Assembly (NCBI RefSeq): GCF_000379065.1
Contig: NZ_KB900614.1
Span: forward strand, 2,824,492 to 2,888,491
Source of the DNA: Salinispora mooreana
GTDB taxonomy: Bacteria; Actinomycetota; Actinomycetes; Mycobacteriales; Micromonosporaceae
DNA length: 64,000 nt
Reading direction: 5' to 3'
A model generated the notes under the pieces. The model was given only the letters and a program-made list of their open reading frames with translations. It was not told the DNA's origin and made no database searches. The stretch's first letter is position 1. Every line of letters starts with the position of its first letter. Shown one piece after another: positions 57,920-64,000 of the stretch. A program made the position numbers and the translations under genes.

Positions 57920-57920
57920 G
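56832..57920 (+). CDS. IS630-family transposase
   Basis: The 362-aa transposase has two N-terminal HTH units (DDERACLSRWARRGKSS..., HVAQRLGVSRDMVGKWRSRF) and a DDE domain: D in VLCVDEKSQMQALERT, D in LHLVLDNYATHK and E in SWLNLVERWFAELTNRK. The stop codon TAG is made from the terminal TA plus the first flanking base, so it lies partly outside the element. Confidence 0.97.
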   Translation: MAGRPRGVVELTDDERACLSRWARRGKSSQALVLRSKIVLLCADGLVNTHVAQRLGVSRDMVGKWRSRFLARRLEGLVDEPRPGAPRRISDDRVEEVIVKTLEQQPANQDSHWSTRSMARETGLSQTAVSRIWRAFGLKPHLVDTWKLSADPMFVEKVRDVVGLYLDPPVKAMVLCVDEKSQMQALERTRPMLPMMPTVPARQTHDYVRHGVASLFAAFDPATGKVIGQLHRRHRHQEFLKFLKVIDANTPADVDLHLVLDNYATHKTPAVHRWLAAHPRFHLHFTPTSASWLNLVERWFAELTNRKLRRSSHRSLADLETDVQTWIEAWNTDPKPFVWTRTADEILNSLATYCGRTNDSGH

Positions 57921-58048
57921 GTTCTTTCTTGCGAATCTTGGTGGTCGAGGGTGGCCTGGAAGCTGGTCGCGAGCTTGCTGTCCCCTATGGATGCCAAGCG
58001 GTCGATGTCCGGCTGTCGGGCTGAGGTGTCCGGGCGATGAGGTCGTAG

Positions 58049-58336
58049 GGCTCGCGCGCGACGTGGCGTTGGGACGCGTATCGCGAGGCGGCTGGCTGGC
58101 CGAAGGAGGGAAACTTCCATTCTCTACGCCACTCCTTCGCCACCACGTTGATGAGCGACGGCGTCGAGCCCCAGGAGGTGCAGAAGGCGCTCCGGCATGC
58201 CGACCTGCGAATCACCTTGGAGACCTACGTGCACTGGCTGCCGAAGAAGGACCAGCCGCGTGGCCTGGTCGGTGACCTCCTGCGGAACTCCGGCAGTGCC
58301 GGGCAGAGTAGCTACCGAGCCCAAGATCGGAGTTAG
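58049..58336 (+). pseudogene. C-terminal fragment of a tyrosine integrase
   Basis: An open stretch without start reads AAGWPKEGNFHSLRHSFATT and HADLRITLETYVHWLPKKD: the second catalytic Arg (HSLRH), His (RHAD) and nucleophile Tyr (ETYVHW) of a phage-type integrase are kept, but the N-terminal 300 or so residues with the first Arg are missing. It lies 130 bp right of the IS630. Likely the remains of an integrated element's integrase. Confidence 0.8.
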
Positions 58337-58402
58337 GTTGCGACCTGGCTGTGCCCGATGATCTTCAGCTTGCGTTTTCGCAGCTCAGGAGTGGCTTGGA
58401 GT

Positions 58403-58456
58403 GGCCGGAGGTACCACCATACGAACCACAGTGCGACGATTGTCGGTGATCCGCTT
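58403..58456. repeat. 54-bp imperfect direct repeat, left copy
   Basis: Starts GGCCGGAGGTACCACCAT and matches 59281-59334 at 44 of 54 positions. The two copies bracket vapBC. Both can be read as RRYHHxNHxATIxGDPL on the plus strand, so they may be remnants of one coding sequence. Confidence 0.8.
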
Positions 58457-58512
58457 CCACTCAGGATGGTCGGTCCAAGGGCGTCAGGCCGATGATCCTC
58501 GGGCGGCCGCCG

Positions 58513-58914
58513 TCAGGACGCGGCGAGCAGTCGGATCTCGCAGCGGATACCGCTGGCCTTGGCGAGCCGACCATCACCGGTCACGAGTGGGCAGGCCATC
58601 AACTCCGCCGCCGCGACGTAAGCCGCGTCGTACGCCGTGACATTGCCCCGCATCTGCCACATCCGGTCCACCAGCATCGCGACGCCAACCTCGTCGATGG
58701 CCAACGAAGGCAGGGTGTCGATCGCCTCCTGAGCCCGGGCAAGGCCGAGCTTCCCACCGAGGACCTTGCCTCTGATCACGGACATGACCTCGACCAGAAG
58801 ATGACTCGGCGCGGCCCAGTGCGGATCTCCGGTCAGTTCCGCCCGCGCCGCGTCCCCGGCCGGCCCATCATCGACCAGAGCGTCGGCCAGAACTGACGCA
58901 TCCACGACGATCAC
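58513..58914 (-). CDS. vapC: VapC toxin (PIN-domain ribonuclease)
   Basis: The 133-aa PIN protein keeps the acidic residues: D5 (VVDASVLADAL), E42 (LLVEVMS), D96 (TAYDAAYVA) and D114 (VTGDGRLA). VapC toxins cleave tRNA or rRNA. GTG 58914 overlaps the vapB stop as GTGA, giving the usual MIVVDASVLA start; GTG 58929 is possible. Confidence 0.92.
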   Translation of the reverse strand: MIVVDASVLADALVDDGPAGDAARAELTGDPHWAAPSHLLVEVMSVIRGKVLGGKLGLARAQEAIDTLPSLAIDEVGVAMLVDRMWQMRGNVTAYDAAYVAAAELMACPLVTGDGRLAKASGIRCEIRLLAAS

Positions 58915-59165
58915 GCGGCGCTTCCCCACGGTCCGCGCTGCTCCCGCTGGTCGTTCAACTCTGCGGCGCTCTCCCCCAGCAGAGAGCGAGCACCGTCGGA
59001 TCGGCCGGCGAAGCGATCAAGGGCCGCCGTGTTGCGCAGCCGTCGAGCCTGCGTCTCCACCAGTTCCAGCAGGTATGCCTGGAGTGACTGCCCGCGCGCC
59101 CTGGCCTGGGCTGCCAGGGCGTCTCGCACTTCTTCCGGCACGTCCCGAATCTGGAGAGCAACCAT
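58911..59165 (-). CDS. vapB: VapB-type antitoxin (ribbon-helix-helix)
   Basis: The 84-aa protein has an RHH fold at the N-terminus (MVALQIRDVPEEVRDALAAQARARGQSLQAYLLELV) and a C-terminal part that would wrap VapC. Overlaps vapC by 4 bp. The start codon lies within a 7-5-7 palindrome, the likely autoregulatory operator. Confidence 0.9.
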   Translation of the reverse strand: MVALQIRDVPEEVRDALAAQARARGQSLQAYLLELVETQARRLRNTAALDRFAGRSDGARSLLGESAAELNDQREQRGPWGSAA

Positions 59166-59181
59166 GCATTCATTATGCATG
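59163..59181. promoter_or_regulatory. vapBC operator candidate
   Basis: CATGCAT and ATGCATG arms separated by 5 bp (TCATT) cover the vapB start codon and leader, well placed for autorepression by the VapBC complex. Confidence 0.7.
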
Positions 59182-59280
59182 CAGCATCGCTCGCTCGTCA
59201 GGAAAGACTCGGACCCTCGATCAACTGGTTCGCATGACGACTGCGGTACGGCCAAGAGCCGCAGGTCCGAGAAGTGTGTG

Positions 59281-59334
59281 GGCCGGAGGTACCACCATGC
59301 GAACCACTTCGCCACGATCACCGGCGATCCGCTC
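59281..59334. repeat. 54-bp imperfect direct repeat, right copy
   Basis: Partner of 58403-58456 (44 of 54 identical), upstream of vapB. It contains a GGAGG and ATG with good spacing, but the reading frame from there has no recognisable product. Confidence 0.8.
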
Positions 59335-59415
59335 CGCTACGCCCACGCCGCTCCTGAGCCTAATCAACAGTTCAAAGTCAGACATCGGAGCATCTGACGA
59401 GCAGCACGGGCAGGC

Positions 59416-59787
59416 GTGTACATGCTCGACCGTGTCGTGGACGACGCCGAGGAAGTGGTGGTCACTCGCCACTGCCGGGAGGCCGCGGTCATCATCTCGC
59501 TGCGCGAGTACGAGTCGCTGAAGGAGACGGCCTACCTGATGGCCAGCCCCGCCAACGCGCGCCGCCAAAATGAAGCCGTCGAAGAGCTACGTAACGACGG
59601 CGGGGACGCACGACCTGACCGACCCCGACCCCAGTTCAGGCGAGGCCTCGGCGGCGTGAAAGTCCAGTTCGCCGGACGAGGCTGGGAAGCCTATCTGACC
59701 TGGCAACGAGATCGCCAGATGCTCAGCCGAGTGAACGCCTTGATCGAGGACATCCGATGCAACCTGACTTGGGCCAAGATCGGTTGA
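59416..59787 (+). pseudogene. YefM-YoeB toxin-antitoxin relic, frame-fused and truncated
   Basis: The frame begins inside a YefM antitoxin (LDRVVDDAEEVVVTR..., SLREYESLKETAYLMASPANARR), whose normal start is missing. One extra G in the GGGG run at 59602-59605 shifts the end: without it the antitoxin would finish at TGA 59657-59659, overlapping a YoeB start GTG 59656 as GTGA. With it, both run on as one protein. YoeB (VKVQFAGRGWEAYLTWQRDR...) stops after 43 residues, losing its catalytic C-terminal half. Confidence 0.8.
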
Positions 59788-59863
59788 TTCGGTGGTTGGT
59801 AGGCCTGTGACCTGCGGTGGCGTGTCGGGAGGCATGCACTAAACGGGGTCGGTTCTATCGTGG

Positions 59864-59962
59864 GTGGTCGTGGCGTACGTGCGGACGGTGAAGACGGCGT
59901 CCGGGGCGCGGGCGGTGCAGATCGTGCACTCCCAGCACCGCGGGTCGCGGGACATCGAGCAC
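59864..59962 (+). pseudogene. N-terminal scrap of an IS1634-type transposase
   Basis: Reads VAYVRTVKTASGARAVQIVH and then RGSRDIEH, clearly related to the start of the intact transposase at 61127 (MGAFVRRVKTASGATAVQIV). Homology stops after IEH. It is another, older element, cut by later events, possibly by the IS3 insertion to its right. Confidence 0.8.
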
Positions 59963-60079
59963 TGTCAGGATTCAAGTGGCTGGTCTGGGACTGGCTGGTC
60001 AGACTGGCTTCGGGTCTGCTGCACCAGTAGGTGACATCTGAGTTGGCTTGCCCTGTGGGCGGGCTGGAAGGATGTCGCT

Positions 60080-60388
60080 GTGCCCAAGCCCTACCCCCGA
60101 GAGTTCCGTGATGACGTCGTGCGGGTGGCCCGTGACCGCGAGCCAGGCGTGACGGTCGAGCAGATCGCGAAGGACTTCGGGGTCCACCCGATGACGTTGT
60201 TCAAGTGGCTGCGTCAGGCCGACATCAACGCCGGCGCGAAGCCCGGCACGCCCAGTGGCGAGTCAGCCGAGCTGCGCGAGGCCCGCAAACGGATCCGCTT
60301 GCTGGAGCAGGAGAACGAGGTCCTGCGTCGGGCCGCGGCGTATCTGTCGCAGGCGCATCTGCCGGGAAAAGGCTCTACCCGCTCGTGA
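60080..60388 (+). CDS. IS3 transposase OrfA (HTH/leucine zipper)
   Basis: The 102-aa HTH_Tnp_1 protein: YPREFRDDVVRVARDREPGVTVEQIAKDFGVHPMTLFKWLRQAD followed by the coiled ELREARKRIRLLEQENEVLRRAAAYLSQ. It normally binds the ends and can join OrfB by -1 frameshifting. Its TGA overlaps the orfB GTG as GTGA. Confidence 0.93.
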   Translation: MPKPYPREFRDDVVRVARDREPGVTVEQIAKDFGVHPMTLFKWLRQADINAGAKPGTPSGESAELREARKRIRLLEQENEVLRRAAAYLSQAHLPGKGSTRS

Positions 60389-61011
60389 GCGAGCTGGCCG
60401 CCGACGGGATCCCCGTCGCGGTGACGTGCCGGGTATTGAACATCGCTCGTCAGCCCTACTATCGGTGGCTCGGCCGGCCCGTCGGTGACGCCGAACTCGT
60501 CGCCGCTCATCGCGCGAATGCCCTGGTCGATGCCCACCGCGATGACCCGGAGTTCGGGTACCGGTTCCTGGTCGATGAGGCCCGCGCCGCCGGACAGGCG
60601 ATGGCGGAGCGCACCGGGTGGAAGATCTGCTCGGACAATGGCTGGTGGAGCGCCTTCGGTAAGCGCAAGAAGCGCGGCAAGGGTGGCAAGGTCGGTCCAC
60701 CGGTTCACGACGACCTCGTGCAACGGGACTTCACCGCCGACGGCCCGAACCGGTTGTGGCTGGCCGACATCACCGAACACCGCACCGGCGAGGGCAAGCT
60801 CTACTTGTGCGCGATCAAGGACGTGTGGTCGAGGCGGATCGTCGGCTACTCCATCGACTCACGGATGAAGTCCCGGCTGGCCGTCAACGCGTTGCACAAC
60901 GCTGTAGCCCGACGCGGCCGGGTGGCCGGCTGCGTGCTGCACACCGACCGTGGGTCGCAGTTTCGCAGCCGAAAATTCGTCCACGCCCTGCACCAGCATC
61001 ACCTGACCTGA
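60385..61011 (+). pseudogene. IS3 transposase OrfB, interrupted
   Basis: From GTG 60385 the frame encodes the OrfB N-terminus and the first two catalytic Asp residues (NRLWLADITEHRT, CVLHTDRGSQF), then ends at a TGA just inside the inserted element. The missing Glu segment does not reappear: beyond the insert only GSMGRVGAS remains (62649-62697). Note an unusual YRFLVDEARAAGQ region, where IS3 proteins usually have YGxRRI. Confidence 0.92.
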
Positions 61012-62648
61012 GTTGTAGCGTTCTGGCGATCTTGTGATCACGGGTGCCGCTGACCTCGGCGTTTGCCGGCGGATTGGCGCCGATGTGGTCACTAACGCGG
61101 CTTGGCGGCGTGGGTAGTCTCGCGGGGTGGGCGCTTTCGTGCGGCGGGTGAAGACCGCCTCCGGAGCGACCGCGGTCCAGATCGTGCACAAGCGAGGCCG
61201 GCGGGTGCTGAGCATCGAGCACATCGGCTCGGCCCATACCGACGACGAGTTGGCGCTGCTGCTGCAGGTCGCTGAGGAACGCCTGCATGGTGGGCAGTTT
61301 GCCCTGGACCTGGACGGCGTCGGCACCGGTGCGGGCGGGGCGTCGGCGGTGGTCGAGGGCACGTCCTCGCTGATCTTGTGGGATGTCCTGAACAGCCTCT
61401 ACGACGACCTCGGCCTGGATCGCCTCGGCGATGAGGCGTTTCGGGCGTTGGTTCTGGGCCGGGTGATCGAGCCGACCAGCAAGGCCGACACCGTGCGTGT
61501 GTTGACCGAGATCGGGATCGCCTCGCCGCATCGGGTGACGTTCATGCGCTGCCTCAAGCGGGTGGTCGAGCGGGACTACCGGGCCGTGATCGCGCAGGCC
61601 TGTCACCGGCACGCCACCCGCGGCGGCGGGCTGGCGGTCGTGCTCTACGACGTGACCACCCTGCACTTCGAGGTCGAACGCGAAGACCAGCTGCGCAAGG
61701 TCGGGATGAGCAAGGAACGCCGCGTCGACCCGCAGGTCACCGTCGGGCTGCTCACCACCGCCAACGGGTTCCCGCTGGAGATAGACCTGTTCGCCGGCAA
61801 CAAAGCCGAGACCAAAACCCTGATCCCGGTGCTGACCCGATTCCGCGACCGCCACCAGGCCGACGACCTGGTCGTGGTGGCCGACGCCGGGATGCTGTCC
61901 GCGGCCAACCTGCTGGCCTTGGAAGACAACGGATTCCGGTTCATCGTCGGCTCCAAGACCAGCAAAATCCCCTACGAACTTGAGGCCCACGTCGAGCGGC
62001 ACGGCAACCACCTGCCCGACGGCGCGACGATCGAGACCACCCGGCGCATGGGCACCGGGACCAAGGCCCGCGACCGGCGGGTGGTCTACCAGTACACGTT
62101 CACACGAGCCCAGCACGACAACCGCGCGATCAACGCCATGGTCGAACGCGCCGAAAAGGTCGCCGCTGGCGAACGACCGCTGAAGAAGGACCGCTTCGTC
62201 ACCTTCACCGACAGCACCACCAGCGTGAACTGGGACCTCGTCGAACGCGCCCGATCCCTGATCGGGATCAAGGGCTACGTCACCAACATCGACCCCACCG
62301 TGATGGACGGTGCGGCCGTCGTGGCCGCCTACCACGACCTCTACCAGGTCGAACGTTCCTTCCGGATGACCAAGTCCGACCTGGCCGCACGACCGGTCTT
62401 CCACCGCCTCGAAGACAGCATCCAGGCCCACCTGACCGTCGTGCTCGCCGCCCTGGCCATCTCCCGCGAAGCCCAAGCACGCTCCGGGCTGAGTATCAAC
62501 AAGATCCTCAAGACCCTGCGGCCCCTCCGCTCAGCCACCGTCACCATCGGCACCCAGCAAGTGACCGCCCAGCCACGCATCACCGCCGAGACCCGAACCC
62601 TCCTGACCACCCTCGGCTGGAGTGGTCACTAAATCGCTACAACTCAGG
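61007..62648 (+). mobile_element. IS1634-type (IS4 superfamily) insertion sequence
   Basis: 1642 bp with perfect 14-bp inverted repeats CCTGAGTTGTAGCG at 61007-61020 and 62635-62648, and a 5-bp target duplication CCTGA (61002-61006, 62649-62653). Removing it and one target copy joins the host IS3 frame exactly. One transposase gene inside, intact. Confidence 0.95.
61127..62632 (+). CDS. IS1634-family transposase
   Basis: The 501-aa DDE transposase: D in LYDVTTLHFEVE, D in VVVADAGMLSAANL and the Y-(2)-R/E signature block YHDLYQVERSFRMTKSDLAARPVFHR. N-terminal VRRVKTASGATAVQIV is diagnostic of the group. GTG start; complete length, ends 2 bp before the right inverted repeat. Confidence 0.95.
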   Translation: MGAFVRRVKTASGATAVQIVHKRGRRVLSIEHIGSAHTDDELALLLQVAEERLHGGQFALDLDGVGTGAGGASAVVEGTSSLILWDVLNSLYDDLGLDRLGDEAFRALVLGRVIEPTSKADTVRVLTEIGIASPHRVTFMRCLKRVVERDYRAVIAQACHRHATRGGGLAVVLYDVTTLHFEVEREDQLRKVGMSKERRVDPQVTVGLLTTANGFPLEIDLFAGNKAETKTLIPVLTRFRDRHQADDLVVVADAGMLSAANLLALEDNGFRFIVGSKTSKIPYELEAHVERHGNHLPDGATIETTRRMGTGTKARDRRVVYQYTFTRAQHDNRAINAMVERAEKVAAGERPLKKDRFVTFTDSTTSVNWDLVERARSLIGIKGYVTNIDPTVMDGAAVVAAYHDLYQVERSFRMTKSDLAARPVFHRLEDSIQAHLTVVLAALAISREAQARSGLSINKILKTLRPLRSATVTIGTQQVTAQPRITAETRTLLTTLGWSGH

Positions 62649-62697
62649 CCTGACCGGATCGATGGGCAGAGTCGGCGCCTCCCTCTTAACCGGCTAA
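62649..62697 (+). pseudogene. right-hand remnant of the split IS3 orfB
   Basis: Continues the interrupted frame after the insertion: GSMGRVGASLLTG then TAA. IS3 OrfB would go on with the Glu-containing block, so this side is deleted. Confidence 0.8.
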
Positions 62698-62781
62698 TCT
62701 TCGAGTTTCCCCTGGTCAGAGACACGCCGACGTTCTGGGGATTCCGGCAGGTTGCGGTCATTGCCGGTACATCTGTGTCTC

Positions 62782-63864
62782 ATGAGCGAGGGCGGGCTGC
62801 GGCTCGAGGAACGAGATGACGGCTGGGTGCTGGCGGGGTCGGGCGCCGCGGCGTTCGCGTTGGTGGACGAGTATCTGGCGTATCTGGGCGACCGGAACTA
62901 TTCACCGAAGACGGTCCGAGCCTACGGGTACGACCTGTTGGCGTTTTGCCGCTGGTTGGCCGGCGAGGACATGACGTTGACTGCGGTGGACACGGACGTG
63001 CTGTTGAAGTTCCTGCGGGCCTGTCGCGATGCCCGGGTGCCGGGGCGGCCAGGTCCGAACGTCGTGGCGTTGAGCGGGCGCAGGCTGGACAGGTATGCGC
63101 CGGCGACGATCAACCGCCGGCTGGCGGCGGTCTCCGGGCTGTTCGCGTTCCGGGCCATGCGCAACCCCGATGCGGCGAACCCGGTGCCGAAAGGACGTGA
63201 GGCGCGGTGGGTGGCGTCCGGGGAACGCACGGGGATGCTCGCGCACACCGTGCGCCGGCCGACGCGCCGCTCGGTGCTGCGGCTTCGCCAACCGCGCCGG
63301 CTGCCCCGGCCGCTGGACCAGGGACAGGCCGCCGAACTGCTGGCGAGCTTCCACACGTGGCGGGACCGGGCGATCGCCGGACTGATGCTCTACTGCGGGC
63401 TGCGCTCTGCCGAGGTTCTCGCGTTGGGCATTGTCGATGTGGACATCGGCGGCCGGTGGCTGCAGGTCGTCGGCAAGGGCGAGCGGGAACGGCGGGTGCC
63501 GCTGGATACCGACGTCGCCTCGGTGATCCAGGTCTACCTCCTCGCGGAGCGGCCGGAGACCGCCAGCGGCAGGCTGTTCATCGTGGCCAAGGGCCCCAAC
63601 CGGGGCCGGGCGCTGACCGCGGCGGGACTGCGCACGATCTTCCGCTACCACCGCGGCATCTCCGAGATCACCGGCGGTCATCCGCATGCGCTGCGGCACA
63701 CCTTCGGCACCGCGTTGGCCGAGGCTGGCGTCGACCTCGCGGTGATGCAGGCCCTACTCGGTCACGCCCATGTCGATACCACTGCCCGGTATATCCATCT
63801 GGCTCCCGCCCACGTGAAAGCCGAATTCGATGCCGCCCGTGACCGCATGCGCGCCCGCCCGTGA
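62782..63864 (+). CDS. tyrosine recombinase (first gene of a likely RIT trio)
   Basis: The 360-aa tyrosine recombinase has an N-terminal SAM-like domain (YLAYLGDRNYSPKTVRAYGYDLLAFCRWL) and the catalytic set: R in LYCGLRSAEVLAL, K in VVGKGERERRVPL, HxxR in HPHALRHTFGTALAE, H in LLGHAHVDTTARYIH and Tyr in the same block. ATG 62782 chosen since homology starts near VDEYLAYL; an earlier start at 62752 exists. The next recombinase gene overlaps its end by 26 bp. Confidence 0.93.
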   Translation: MSEGGLRLEERDDGWVLAGSGAAAFALVDEYLAYLGDRNYSPKTVRAYGYDLLAFCRWLAGEDMTLTAVDTDVLLKFLRACRDARVPGRPGPNVVALSGRRLDRYAPATINRRLAAVSGLFAFRAMRNPDAANPVPKGREARWVASGERTGMLAHTVRRPTRRSVLRLRQPRRLPRPLDQGQAAELLASFHTWRDRAIAGLMLYCGLRSAEVLALGIVDVDIGGRWLQVVGKGERERRVPLDTDVASVIQVYLLAERPETASGRLFIVAKGPNRGRALTAAGLRTIFRYHRGISEITGGHPHALRHTFGTALAEAGVDLAVMQALLGHAHVDTTARYIHLAPAHVKAEFDAARDRMRARP

Positions 63865-64000
63865 CGCTGACGGCAACGCGCATCGCCACCGCGATGGCAA
63901 TGCGAACGCCGCCTACCTGGAGTATCTGGAAGCCACAAGCCGCGGGAATGCTGCGTACTACCGTGCGGCCCGGGCGTTCTTTCGGCGGTGGCCCTGGCCG
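63839..64000 (+). CDS. second tyrosine recombinase of the trio (partial, runs off window)
   Basis: From GTG 63839 the frame stays open to the last base (54 codons). YLEYLEATSRGNAAYYRAARAFFRRWPWP resembles the N-terminal block of the large second recombinase in recombinase-in-trio elements and Tn554-like TnpB. The overlap with the previous gene supports coupled translation. Confidence 0.72.
   Translation, partial: MTACAPARDADGNAHRHRDGNANAAYLEYLEATSRGNAAYYRAARAFFRRWPWP

Larger units (their letters stand above)
60032..62697 (+). mobile_element. IS3-family element, disrupted and lacking its right end
   Basis: Contains orfA and orfB. The left boundary is set provisionally at TGACATCTGAG (60032), an IS3-like TG terminus. 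orfB is split by the IS1634-type element at 61007-62648, and after the insertion the frame runs only 14 more residues before unrelated sequence, so the right end was deleted. Confidence 0.6.

Noticed and set aside
59297..59521. Small gene starting behind GGAGG at 59285
   Set aside because: The product has no recognisable features and overlaps the YefM relic in another frame; the segment is a copy of the 54-bp repeat.

Overview
The window is high-GC chromosomal DNA from an actinobacterium. Several things point that way: GTG and TTG starts, tightly packed operons joined by ATGA or GTGA overlaps, an F420-type (Ddn-like) protein, a bfaAB (10-methyl fatty acid) pair, and a block whose order clpS - DUF2017 - mec - cysO - cysM - MBL hydrolase - rph - rdgB matches the Mycobacterium tuberculosis Rv1331-Rv1341 neighbourhood. 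A Micromonosporaceae host (Micromonospora or Salinispora type) is my inference from overall style; no marker in the window proves it.

Layout. 0-0.5 kb: the end of an unrecognised segment, then tRNA-His. 0.6-7.3 kb: orn, a GT87 membrane mannosyltransferase, the copper genes copCD-ycnI, and a divergent MauE/DsbA-type thiol redox pair. 7.4-10 kb: a cbiMNQO cobalt/nickel ECF importer behind a perfect palindromic operator candidate. 10.2-12.9 kb: bcp, tRNA-Leu, ASCH, GNAT and MOSC proteins. 13-20.8 kb: a complete histidine utilisation operon (RpiR regulator, hutU, M20 amidohydrolase, hutF, hutI, hutH). 20.9-28 kb: rdgB, rph, MBL hydrolase, the CysM/CysO/Mec cysteine route, DUF2017, clpS, then pncB-pncA for NAD salvage. 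28-51 kb: transporters, a secreted beta-helix protein, ctaD, a GH15 trehalase/glucoamylase-like enzyme, small redox and regulatory proteins, a tandem pair of membrane-anchored paralogues, and bfaA-bfaB. 51-55.7 kb: TetR/GNAT, an aldo-keto reductase, an epoxide hydrolase and an orphan thiostrepton-resistance-type rRNA methyltransferase.

55.9-64 kb is a mobile-element landfill. An IS630 sits at the stop codon of a double GNAT gene. It is followed by a tyrosine integrase tail, vapBC between two imperfect 54-bp repeats, a frame-fused and truncated YefM-YoeB relic, an N-terminal scrap of an IS1634-type transposase, and an IS3 copy split by an intact IS1634-type element with a 5-bp target duplication. 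The window ends inside overlapping tyrosine recombinases that look like the start of a recombinase-in-trio (RIT) module.

How genes work together: copCD/ycnI handle periplasmic copper. MauE-like/DsbA-like proteins probably oxidise exported thiols. Hut enzymes turn histidine into glutamate through formimino- and formylglutamate. Mec trims CysO, which donates sulfur to CysM. PncA and PncB recycle nicotinamide. BfaB methylenates and BfaA reduces membrane acyl chains. I see no CRISPR array, rRNA, or intact prophage. Nothing here is convincingly a new multi-gene system. The most unusual items are the 21-residue tail after the CysO diglycine, the caspase/CHAT-like protein, the tandem DUF3761-like paralogues, the tsnR-like orphan and the nested mobile elements.
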